In this document: positions 34,147 to 40,719 of the stretch, one piece after another
How the letters are laid out: every line of letters begins with the position of its first letter
How positions within the stretch are numbered: position 1 is the first letter of the stretch
DNA from: Elusimicrobia bacterium GWC2_64_44
Lineage (GTDB): Bacteria; Elusimicrobiota; Elusimicrobia; Elusimicrobiales; UBA9959
DNA: 40,719 bases
Reading direction: 5' to 3'
NCBI GenBank assembly: GCA_001799845.1
Contig: MGUG01000058.1
Location: 1 to 40,719, forward strand
Notes under the pieces: generated by a model
Databases searched by the model: none
The model's input: only the letters and a program-made list of their open reading frames with translations
What the model was told of the DNA's origin: nothing
Translations under genes and position numbers: made by a program

Positions 34147-34569
34147 ATGACCATAATGACTCTCGGTTTCTGTCTGCTCTTTATATTGGCCGCGTTCGCC
34201 ATACAGGTGGTGCTGCCGATATTTCTGCTCTACAAACTGGTGCGCTTTTTAATGCGTAAGTTCGGCGGCGGGCAGCCGGAGCCAAAAGCCGCGGCGGGTG
34301 AAGGCCTGAAAGCGGCGCTGGAGCGCTCACGGGCCGAAAGCGGAGACGCCTCCGGGGCCGTGACCGCCGCCCCGCAAAGCGAGTTCGCGAGCCCGGCCAG
34401 GGAAGCCATTTTCGTGAAGCTGAAAAAAGAAGGCAGGCTGGACCGCCTTGCTCTGGTCTACTACGTGGAGGACGCGCTGAAATCCGGCCTGACGCCGCAG
34501 GCCGTGGCCGAGGCCCTGCGGGCCAAGGGCTGGCCCGAAGCGGATATCGCCGCGGTGGTGCCCGGGTAG
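34147..34569 (+). CDS. Small single-span membrane protein with C-terminal helical motif
   Basis: This 140-residue protein has one strong membrane helix at about 5-30, then an alanine/glutamate-rich low-complexity linker (45-80). The C-terminal helical module, LVYYVEDALKSGLTPQAVAEALRAKGWPEADIAAVV, is a UBA-like 'Y+..L..G.s...I...L...GW....I' pattern common in bacterial membrane and signalling proteins. I do not recognise the family. It has a Shine-Dalgarno-like GAAGGT about 6 bases upstream and lies 11 bases before the adenylate cyclase gene, so the two probably form a transcript, possibly continuing the operon ending at 34097 (49-base gap). Confidence 0.7.
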   Translation: MTIMTLGFCLLFILAAFAIQVVLPIFLLYKLVRFLMRKFGGGQPEPKAAAGEGLKAALERSRAESGDASGAVTAAPQSEFASPAREAIFVKLKKEGRLDRLALVYYVEDALKSGLTPQAVAEALRAKGWPEADIAAVVPG

Positions 34570-34580
34570 CCGACGCTTAT

Positions 34581-35840
34581 ATGACCAAAGAAAAACTGAA
34601 CGCTTTTTTCATCACCGAGGAACAGCTGGGCGAGCGCAAGATAAACGTGCTCCGGCTGGCCTTCCTGGCGGTGTTCCTGCTCAACGAGTTCTCCAACTAC
34701 TACGTGCTCAAAGTGGTGGCGGGCTGGCTGCACGAGCGCGCCGTAGCGACCATGCTGGCCTGGCTGGCCTACGCCGCGGGCGCGTGGTACTTCGTCAACA
34801 AGCGCCGCCTGTACGACCGGCCGGTAAAATATATTTCCGCCGCCGCCGACGCGCTGTTCCTGACGCTGACCATAGTCCTCGTCGAGGGCAACAACGGCCC
34901 GCTGGTGCCGGTCTACTACATCCTCATCGTCGGCTGCGCGCTGCGCTACAGCTACCGCGCGATACTCGCCGCGGCCGGCTTCTCCGCGCTAGGCTACGCC
35001 GCCGTATGGTATACGTCTTTCGGCAACCCCCGCCTGACGCCTATCCCCGCCTATTCCGCTATCATCCACCTGCTGATCATGGTGATGATGGGCGCCTTCG
35101 CCGCCTACGCGGTGAAGAAGATGCGCGACCTGGTGCTGAAGTTCGCCGAGAACCTGCTGCGCCGCGAGCAGGCCGAGGGCGCCCTGTCGCGCTACGTCTC
35201 GCACCAGGTGGCGCGCAAGATCCTGGACACGCCCGACGGCGCCGCCTCCATGGGCGAAGGCCGCCGCACCCACGCGGCCATCCTGTTCTCCGACATCCGC
35301 GGCTTCACGCCGCTCTCCGAAGGCATGGACCCGGCCGAACTGGTTAAGCTGCTCAACGCCTATTTCACCCGGATGGTGGACGTGGTGTTCCGCTACGACG
35401 GCACGCTGGACAAGTTCGTGGGCGACGCGCTGATCGTGGTCTTTAACGACCCCTTCGAGCAGCCAGACGCCGAGCGGCGCGCCGTGGCCTGCGCGGCCGC
35501 CATGCAGGCGGAGATCGCAGTTTTCAATAAAGGGCAGGCCGCAGCCGGCAAGAATACGCTGGGCGTGGGCATAGGCGTGCACTGCGGGCCCGTAGTGGCC
35601 GGCAACGTGGGCTCGGAATACCGCATGGACTACACGGTGATGGGGGACACGGTCAATTTCGCGTCGCGGCTGCAGGGCAAGGCCCCGGCCGGCGCCGTGT
35701 TCGTGTCGGAGGCGGTACGGGCGAAGACCGCTGCGGAGTACGAGTATAAGGACCTGGGCGGGATGGACTTCAAGGGCTACGCCGGGCAGGCGCAGGTATT
35801 CCAGTTGTCGGGCGCCGCGGCGGGGCCTGCTTCAGTTTAA
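34581..35840 (+). CDS. Membrane class III adenylate cyclase
   Basis: This 419-residue protein has about five to six membrane helices (residues 23-177), a short coiled linker, and a class III nucleotidyl cyclase domain (about 225-415). Metal-binding aspartates are D238 in LFSDIRGFTPL and D282 in KFVGDALI. The base-specificity pair K278 and the threonine-centred YTVMGDTVN favour ATP over GTP, and the transition-state N/R lie in NFASRLQ. All catalytic positions are present, so it should make cAMP. No cAMP receptor lies in the window. No Shine-Dalgarno is evident. The convergent asparagine-synthetase-like gene overlaps its 3' end by 9 bases. Confidence 0.93.
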   Translation: MTKEKLNAFFITEEQLGERKINVLRLAFLAVFLLNEFSNYYVLKVVAGWLHERAVATMLAWLAYAAGAWYFVNKRRLYDRPVKYISAAADALFLTLTIVLVEGNNGPLVPVYYILIVGCALRYSYRAILAAAGFSALGYAAVWYTSFGNPRLTPIPAYSAIIHLLIMVMMGAFAAYAVKKMRDLVLKFAENLLRREQAEGALSRYVSHQVARKILDTPDGAASMGEGRRTHAAILFSDIRGFTPLSEGMDPAELVKLLNAYFTRMVDVVFRYDGTLDKFVGDALIVVFNDPFEQPDAERRAVACAAAMQAEIAVFNKGQAAAGKNTLGVGIGVHCGPVVAGNVGSEYRMDYTVMGDTVNFASRLQGKAPAGAVFVSEAVRAKTAAEYEYKDLGGMDFKGYAGQAQVFQLSGAAAGPASV

Positions 35841-37640
35841 ATTCTCGCGCAGCCAGAGCTCCAGGCTGACGAAGCGCCAGAGGCCGGAGATGTCGGTGGT
35901 GCCGGGCGCTATGGCGGCCGCGAACAGGGCGTCGAAGTTCTTCAGCACGGATGCCCGGTTTATAAAATCCGAGGCGTAAAACTTTCTCCCGCTCAGGGCG
36001 GCTTTCAGTTCGCGCCGGTTCCTTTTCATGAAATCCTTCCAGACCGAAACGGGGGCGGTGCCGCCCACCTTTTCTTTTCTCCAGCACACCTGGTCGGGCA
36101 GCACGCCGGTCATGGCCGTGCGCAGCAAATACTTGGTCCAGCCGCCGTGCAGCTTGTAGCAGGCGGGCAGGGAGAAGGCGTACTCCGCCAGGCGGTGGTC
36201 CAGTAACGGGAGCCGGAAGCGGAAGGGGATCAGGTGCTCGAGCTCGTTGCCGAGGGCCAGGGTGTCGCGCTTGAGCACCTGCTGCAGGTTGAACTCGGGC
36301 CCGCGCTGCAGCGGGTGGCGCCGGCCGGCGTACTCGCCCAACAGGTCCCGGTTCACGGTCTCCTTTACGAAGAATTCAGACAGCTCCGGGGCGCAGGACT
36401 GGGTGCGCAGGAAGCATTTGTAGAACTCGGGCCCGGGCTCGCCCTCCACGCCAAACTCGCCCAGCCGGTCCGCGAAGAAGGTCTTGAACTCGGCGGAGAA
36501 CGCGGCCACGCCGCGCTCGCGCAGCACCTGGTTGAGGTAGACGGTGAAATTCCTTTCGGGGTAACCGGCCAGCATCTCGTCGCCGCCGCTGCCTTCCAGC
36601 AGTACTTTCACACCGCGACGCTTGGCGGCCTTGATCAGCTGCATCTCGCCCAGCACCGAGGCGTCCATCACGGGTTTCTCTGCCGCGCGGGCCAGCGCCG
36701 CCACCTCGGACCAGGGGATAGCTTTGAAACCCGCCGGCGTGACTTCGCAGCGCGGGAAGCCGGCTGCCGCCGAGGACGCGCGGATGAAGGGCGCTTCGCG
36801 CGGCCAGGGAATACTGAAAGTGGGAGGGCGGTCCTTCTTGGCGAGCAGGCGGGAGGCCAGGCAAGTGATGCTGGAAGAGTCCAGGCCGCCGGACAGCAGG
36901 ATGCCCAGGGGCTCACTGCCGCCCAGCCGCAGCCGCACGGCGTCTTCAAGCAGGCCGCGGAATTCGGCGGCGTGGCGCGCGAGCGCTTTTTTATCCGGAC
37001 GCCCGAGCTCCTGGTTGCAGGCCGGGTCGTAATAGCGCCTTATGGTCAGGCTCCTGCCGGGCCGCGTAAAATACATGCAACAGCCGGCGCCCAGTTTCCG
37101 AACGCCCTCGAAAAAAGTTTCCTCGGGCTGGTTGCAGTGGTTAAGGACCAAAAAATCGTAGACGGCCTGCGGGTTGGGCGCCTTGGGAACCAGCGGGCAG
37201 GCGAAAAGGGCTTTAAGACCGGAGGCGAAAACGAGAGTCTTGCCGTCGAAAAAATAATGGAGCGGCCGCAGGCCGAATCGGTCGCGAGAGCAGAATAGGG
37301 ACTTGTTTTTCTCGTCCCAGCGGGCGAAGGCCCATTCTCCGTTGAACTTCTCCTGGCAGCCGGCGCCCCAGCGGGCGTAGGCGTGGTAGACCAGCTCGCT
37401 CTCGAGGGAGGTGGCGAACCGGCAGCCGGAGCTTTCCAGCTCCCGGCGCAGTTCTTTGTAGTTGTAGAGCTCGCCGCTGTAGAGCAGGCTGGCGCCGTCG
37501 GGGCCGGCGAAGAGGGAGGCGTCCGCGCTTTCGCTCTTCAGGGCGGTGTTGGCCGAGGCGTAAGCGCCAGCGCCGGCGGGGAACAGGCGCAGGAGCGGCT
37601 TGTCCAAAGGCGAAGTGAGGCGGCAGATACCGGATATCAT
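35832..37640 (-). CDS. Asparagine synthetase-like protein lacking the glutaminase cysteine
   Basis: This 602-residue protein has the AsnB layout: an N-terminal Ntn-hydrolase domain (1-190) and a C-terminal AMP-forming synthetase domain with the PP-loop SGGLDSS at 250-256, EGSGGDEMLAGYPER and a normal C-terminal LPLLDHRLAEYAF/GWTKYLLRTA region. The N-terminus is MISGICRL rather than MCGI, so the Cys nucleophile released by Met removal is absent. The usual NGEIYN reads SGELYN and SDTE reads LESE. The glutaminase is therefore probably dead, as in lasso-peptide cyclases and beta-lactam synthetase. The synthetase domain may use ammonia or catalyse another amide or lactam bond. No upstream in-frame start restores the cysteine. 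It is monocistronic. Confidence 0.9.
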   Translation of the reverse strand: MISGICRLTSPLDKPLLRLFPAGAGAYASANTALKSESADASLFAGPDGASLLYSGELYNYKELRRELESSGCRFATSLESELVYHAYARWGAGCQEKFNGEWAFARWDEKNKSLFCSRDRFGLRPLHYFFDGKTLVFASGLKALFACPLVPKAPNPQAVYDFLVLNHCNQPEETFFEGVRKLGAGCCMYFTRPGRSLTIRRYYDPACNQELGRPDKKALARHAAEFRGLLEDAVRLRLGGSEPLGILLSGGLDSSSITCLASRLLAKKDRPPTFSIPWPREAPFIRASSAAAGFPRCEVTPAGFKAIPWSEVAALARAAEKPVMDASVLGEMQLIKAAKRRGVKVLLEGSGGDEMLAGYPERNFTVYLNQVLRERGVAAFSAEFKTFFADRLGEFGVEGEPGPEFYKCFLRTQSCAPELSEFFVKETVNRDLLGEYAGRRHPLQRGPEFNLQQVLKRDTLALGNELEHLIPFRFRLPLLDHRLAEYAFSLPACYKLHGGWTKYLLRTAMTGVLPDQVCWRKEKVGGTAPVSVWKDFMKRNRRELKAALSGRKFYASDFINRASVLKNFDALFAAAIAPGTTDISGLWRFVSLELWLRENLN

Positions 37641-37674
37641 GTTCGTTATGGCCCCCGCGGCCCTTATGGATAAA

Positions 37675-37680
37675 ATTATA
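37675..37680 (-). promoter_or_regulatory. -10 element for the asparagine synthetase-like gene
   Basis: A perfect TATAAT on the minus strand lies about 35 bases before the ATG at 37640, right after the ychF terminator. The -35 position falls in the terminator hairpin and does not match the consensus. There is no clear Shine-Dalgarno before the ATG. Confidence 0.45.
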
Positions 37681-37684
37681 CTTT

Positions 37685-37719
37685 AAAAAAACAGCCGGCC
37701 CTTTCGGGCCGGCTGTTTT
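37685..37719. terminator. Intrinsic terminator after ychF
   Basis: AAAACAGCCGGCCC (37688-37701) and its exact complement (37706-37719) flank a TTTC loop: a 14-base perfect stem. On the minus strand it ends in a T-run that continues past the stem, terminating ychF before the synthetase-like gene. Confidence 0.93.
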
Positions 37720-37737
37720 GGCGCGGCGGCAGGACTT

Positions 37738-38811
37738 TTACACGTTGAACTTGAAGAAGCAGATATCGCCGTCCTTCATCACGTATTCCTTGCCCTCGGA
37801 GCGGATCAGGCCCTTCTCGCGCAGGACCTTTTCTTCCTTGTACTTCATGATGTCGTCGAAGGAATAGACCTCGGCGCGGATGAAGCCTTTCTCGAAGTCC
37901 GTGTGGATGCGGCCGGCGGCCTGCGGGGCCTTCAGGCCGCGCCGGAGGTTCCAGGCGCGCACTTCGTCCTCGGAGCCCGCGGTGAAGAAGCTGATCTGGT
38001 CGAGCAGCTTGTAGCCTGCTATGGCCATCTTCTCGAGGCCGGTATAGTCCTCGCCGAGGTCCTTGAGGAACACGGCTTTCTCCTCGTCGGGCAGTTCGAT
38101 GATCTCGGACTCTATCTTGGCGGAGATCTCCACCAGGATGGCGCCGCGGGCCTTTATGAACTCGCGCAGTTTGGCGATGACTTCCTTGTCGGGCTGCTCG
38201 GAGGTGTTGGCCACGAAGAAAACGGGCTTCACGGTCAGCAAATTGAAATCGCGCACTTCGTCTATGGTATAGCCGGCCTCGCGGGCGGGCTTGCCGTCGG
38301 CGAGCAGCTTTTTCAGGGCCTCAAGCCGCACCTTTTTTTCCTCGGCGTCTTTGGTGCGGGCCTTCAGGTCGCGCTGATTCTTTTCCAGCGCCTTGTCCAC
38401 GGTCTCCATGTCGGCCAGCAGCAGCTCGGTCTCTATGACCTCGATATCGCGGATGGGGTCCACTTCGCCCAGCACGTGCACCACGTCGGGGTCCTTGAAC
38501 ACGCGCACCACCTGCACGATGGCGTCCACCTCGCGGATGTTCGCGAGGAACTTGTTGCCCAGGCCCTCGCCCTTGGAGGCGCCCTTCATCAGGCCGGCTA
38601 TGTCGACGAACTTTATATAGGAGGCCACTTTCTTGGGCGGCTTGAACAGGTCGAACAGCGCGTCGAGGCGTTTGTCCGGCACCGGCACAACGCCGACGTT
38701 GGGGTCGATGGTGGTGAAGGGGTAGTTGGAGGAAGCTGCCCCGGCGCGGGTGAGCGCGTTGAACAGCGTGGATTTGCCTACGTTGGGTAGCCCGACGATG
38801 CCGATATCCAT
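37738..38811 (-). CDS. ychF: Ribosome-binding ATPase/GTPase YchF
   Basis: This 357-residue protein of the Obg-like OLA1/YchF family is near the usual length. G1 is GLPNVGKS at 7-14, followed by [12 protein letters not shown] (switch I), [20 protein letters not shown] (G3), and the NxxE base motif in VANTSE rather than NKxD, which makes YchF prefer ATP. A coiled-coil insertion (about 130-195) and a C-terminal TGS domain ([33 protein letters not shown]) complete the architecture. It binds ribosomes and is widely conserved. Transcription is from an extended -10 promoter about 60 bases upstream. Confidence 0.97.
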   Translation of the reverse strand: MDIGIVGLPNVGKSTLFNALTRAGAASSNYPFTTIDPNVGVVPVPDKRLDALFDLFKPPKKVASYIKFVDIAGLMKGASKGEGLGNKFLANIREVDAIVQVVRVFKDPDVVHVLGEVDPIRDIEVIETELLLADMETVDKALEKNQRDLKARTKDAEEKKVRLEALKKLLADGKPAREAGYTIDEVRDFNLLTVKPVFFVANTSEQPDKEVIAKLREFIKARGAILVEISAKIESEIIELPDEEKAVFLKDLGEDYTGLEKMAIAGYKLLDQISFFTAGSEDEVRAWNLRRGLKAPQAAGRIHTDFEKGFIRAEVYSFDDIMKYKEEKVLREKGLIRSEGKEYVMKDGDICFFKFNV

Positions 38812-38868
38812 TTTTACAATCCTTGTCCGGTGTGGAACTGGCGGCGCCGGCCGCCTGAAAACAATGTA

Positions 38869-38877
38869 ATTATAACA
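38869..38877 (-). promoter_or_regulatory. Extended -10 promoter of ychF
   Basis: TGTTATAAT on the minus strand combines a TGn extension with a perfect TATAAT. A start near 38862 gives a leader of about 50 bases. No consensus -35 is visible, as expected for extended -10 promoters. Confidence 0.6.
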
Positions 38878-38942
38878 ATTCCCGGGCGGGTCCGCCTCGC
38901 CGGCGTACCGCGGTGGCGGGTGCTTGCTGCCGGGTGGTTTAG

Positions 38943-40475
38943 CTAGGGTTTATTCTGCGGCGGCTCTCCCTGGCCCTGCGGGTGGAACTTGTTCCACTCC
39001 TGGTGGCCCCTGGGCAGGGTGAAGCCTATGGTGTAGCGGCGCCAGCGTTCTTTGACGTACTTGAGGCCAAGGTGCAGCTCGGCCTCCTCCCGGGTTTCCA
39101 GCGTCAGGTAGCCCTCGGTAAGGCCGTGCTCCCTGCAGAGCTCGCGGCCGGCGGAGCAGGGCGTGTAGAAGATGTCGTCCATGGCGCCGTAATGGTTCTC
39201 CACTCGCTTGATGAAGCCGTGGATGCGCTGCTTGACCTGCAGCTTGCGCTCGTTGGACAGTTCGGAGAAATTCTTGGGGTCCGGCGGCGCTGCCTCGCGC
39301 TGGCCGTCGCGGTTCCCGTCCCGGGGGGGTCCGGCGGCGCTGTCCCTGTTCTGCTTCGGCTCCTCGGCCGAGGCGTCGCCGGTCTTAAGCTGGCCGGCGT
39401 CCACCCTGGCGGCGGCGTCCTCCTCCGAAATGAACCTGGCGTCGCGCCCGTTGCGCTTTTCCACCGCTACCCACTCGAGGAAAGGCTTGAGCTCCTCGGC
39501 GGTAGGCTCGCTGCGCGAAACTCCTGCCGGTGCGCTCTTCTCCGCCGGCGCCTCTTTTTTAGTGTCCGCGGCGGCTGTGCTGCCTGAACCGGAGGCCGCG
39601 CCGCCCCCGCTTCCGCCGCCTCCCGCCCCGCCTTCGGCGTTGGCCGCGGCCGAGGCCGCGGGCGGGGTGCCGCCCGAGGCGGCTGCGGCAGACGCGCCGC
39701 CGGACAATTTCGCGTTATAAGAACTTTCTGAGGAGGACCGCGAGCCCTCGTCGGCGCCGTTCAGATCGGCGGTCCCGCCCTGGCCCCGCATGCCCTGCAG
39801 GCCGCCTCCGGCGCCGTGGCGAGGCCCGGAAGAAAGGCTGCCGGCGCCGGTATAGTCCGGGCCTTCCCGGCCCGCCAGGGCCAGGCTGCGGGAAAGTTTA
39901 GGCGCGCCGCCTTCGGCCTGCTGGTAGGGGGACCTGGCGCCGGGGCTGCCGAAGGCCGGCTTTTCCGGGGCGCCGGCCGCGCGCTCTCCCGGCGCGGCCT
40001 TCCCGCTCCAGGCGCCGGCTGCCTTCTGCCCGTCTTCCTGCGGGGCCGCCGCCGCTCCCGCCGAGGCGCTGCCGCCGGAGCCGCCCCAGGCACCCGTGGC
40101 CTGGGCGTAGAGCTTGTCGCCTCCGCCGCGGCCGTAATTCCTGTCGTAGAACTCTTCCAGCGGGTCGGGTTCCTGTTCAGTGGCCCCCTCGGCGGACTGG
40201 CTTTCCCCGCCCGGCATCTCCGGGGCGGGGCTGGCTGAACCGCCTTCAAAGAACCGCTGAACCTTGCCGGCTATGGCCTTGCCGCCCGCCGCCAAGGCCT
40301 CGGCGTAGGTGGGTTTTTCCGGCGCGGCCTGGCGGGAGCCGAAACCGTGCTGTATACCGCTGCCGCCGCGCAGCTCGCTCATGCCTACGTGGAGCACGGT
40401 AAAAAATGAGCCCGACGCCAGCGCGAAAACGCCGGACATCAAAAGAAAAAAGGGCCTGCCCGATCTGCTTTGCAT
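38943..40475 (-). CDS. Large low-complexity (Gly/Ala/Ser-rich) membrane-anchored protein of unknown function
   Basis: The 510-residue protein has one N-terminal hydrophobic segment (residues 8-28, FFLLMSGVFALASGSFFTVL). Then come about 340 residues dominated by Gly, Ala, Ser, Pro, Glu and Lys with runs such as GGAGGGGSGGGAASG, surely disordered. From about 400 the composition changes to a folded-looking domain with charged helices (KNFSELSNERKLQVKQRIHGFIKRVENHYG) and a C-terminal strand-rich part (EGYLTLETREEAELHLGLKYV) containing two cysteines (TPCSAGRELC). I recognise no family. It could be a surface or envelope protein with a tethered terminal domain. Base composition is as GC-rich as its neighbours. 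Confidence 0.7.
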   Translation of the reverse strand: MQSRSGRPFFLLMSGVFALASGSFFTVLHVGMSELRGGSGIQHGFGSRQAAPEKPTYAEALAAGGKAIAGKVQRFFEGGSASPAPEMPGGESQSAEGATEQEPDPLEEFYDRNYGRGGGDKLYAQATGAWGGSGGSASAGAAAAPQEDGQKAAGAWSGKAAPGERAAGAPEKPAFGSPGARSPYQQAEGGAPKLSRSLALAGREGPDYTGAGSLSSGPRHGAGGGLQGMRGQGGTADLNGADEGSRSSSESSYNAKLSGGASAAAASGGTPPAASAAANAEGGAGGGGSGGGAASGSGSTAAADTKKEAPAEKSAPAGVSRSEPTAEELKPFLEWVAVEKRNGRDARFISEEDAAARVDAGQLKTGDASAEEPKQNRDSAAGPPRDGNRDGQREAAPPDPKNFSELSNERKLQVKQRIHGFIKRVENHYGAMDDIFYTPCSAGRELCREHGLTEGYLTLETREEAELHLGLKYVKERWRRYTIGFTLPRGHQEWNKFHPQGQGEPPQNKP

Positions 40476-40565
40476 AAGAATACGCGCCCCGGGTTTATCT
40501 CTGTCACTAATAGTATAAGTGGCGTTTCGGCTTTTCGCCAGCCCCCCCTGGTGTTTTGTTCCGGT

Positions 40566-40602
40566 ATAAAAGAAGCAGCCGCCGGGTCATGTCCGGCGGC
40601 TG
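40566..40602 (-). terminator. Intrinsic terminator for a minus-strand transcript entering from the right
   Basis: CAGCCGCCGG (40576-40585) pairs perfectly with CCGGCGGCTG (40593-40602) over a 7-base loop. On the minus strand it is followed by CTTCTTTTAT. No gene on the right side of the hairpin is complete in the window, so it would end a transcript that starts beyond base 40719. Confidence 0.7.
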
Positions 40603-40645
40603 TTTGTTCGCGCAGCTGCATTAACTGCAAAATTTGGCGGTCCTT

Positions 40646-40684
40646 TCAGGATGAAGTTCGAAACTTCTTTGCGCAACATCCTGA
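40646..40684. other. Structured element near the right edge, function unknown
   Basis: The sequence folds as an outer 8-base stem TCAGGATG/CATCCTGA (40646-40653 with 40677-40684) enclosing GAAGTT/AACTTC (40653-40658 with 40662-40667), with one base shared. It lies between the terminator at 40566-40602 and the window edge and could be part of an RNA gene, a leader or a DNA-binding site. It does not match a tRNA. The sequence to the right is AT-rich and uncharacterised. Confidence 0.35.
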
Positions 40685-40719
40685 GGTAACCTTATAAATA
40701 CCGCTTTCTAGCCGTTAGA

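Noticed and set aside
37641..37680. Upstream start that would give the asparagine synthetase-like protein an MC N-terminus
   Set aside because: In-frame translation upstream of 37640 gives no Met-Cys start.
40470..40697. Plus-strand frame of 75 codons at the right edge
   Set aside because: It runs through a strong hairpin terminator and has no ribosome site or recognisable product.
40640..40719. tRNA or integron attC-like site at the right edge
   Set aside because: The hairpins have the wrong loop sizes for a tRNA arm, and no integrase or cassette array is present; GTTAGA at the very end alone is not evidence.

Overview
The window is GC-rich (visibly well above 60% G+C), densely coded chromosomal DNA from a Gram-negative (diderm) bacterium. 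The envelope genes support this: an LPS heptose epimerase, a TonB-dependent outer-membrane receptor, a PilMNOPQ type IV pilus assembly operon with its secretin, and O-antigen-ligase-like proteins. An F-type ATP synthase and a MenG/UbiE methyltransferase suggest quinone-based respiration. The gene content and style recall deep-branching diderm phyla such as Elusimicrobiota. That placement is an impression only, since no rRNA or other phylogenetic marker was tested. No rRNA, tRNA, CRISPR array, transposase or phage gene was recognised, and no intergenic gap reaches 300 bases.

Layout: (1) 1-4846, plus strand: ATP synthase operon (end of atpA, atpG, atpD, atpC) with an hldD-like sugar-nucleotide epimerase inserted between atpA and atpG, closed by a bidirectional terminator. 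(2) 9992-4856, minus strand: a five-gene sensory operon (CheY-like regulator, sensor histidine kinase, second regulator with a Cys4 tail, YfiR/DUF4154 periplasmic protein, TonB-dependent receptor). (3) 10100-12660: menG with an upstream 57-codon gene, a divergent small membrane protein, and an aberrant Gfo/Idh/MocA oxidoreductase. (4) 12837-17302: pilMNOPQ with its own promoter and terminator. (5) 17305-23566: two tandem O-antigen-ligase/polymerase-like proteins, a cardiolipin-synthase-like phospholipase D, a secreted protein of unknown function and a tetrapyrrole-methylase-fold protein. (6) 26217-23609, minus strand: UvrD/PcrA helicase and a Nudix hydrolase. (7) 26319-34097: eight tightly packed or overlapping plus-strand genes, the most unusual region of the window. 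(8) 34147-40719: a small membrane protein, an adenylate cyclase, an asparagine-synthetase-like protein lacking its glutaminase cysteine, YchF, and a large low-complexity protein.

Region 7 is the best candidate for an undescribed system. It encodes a UbiA-type prenyltransferase, a rifampin-phosphotransferase/PEP-synthase-like dikinase split into two non-adjacent genes (central plus phospho-histidine half first, ATP-grasp half later), a CDP-alcohol phosphatidyltransferase, a GNAT-like acyltransferase, a dolichol/phytol-kinase-like CTP-dependent kinase, a radical SAM enzyme, and an internally duplicated membrane protein that resembles lycopene-cyclase domains. Together these look like a membrane pathway that prenylates, phosphorylates, CDP-activates and tailors an isoprenoid or lipid alcohol. 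The substrate and product cannot be read from the sequence, and the pathway assignment is inference.
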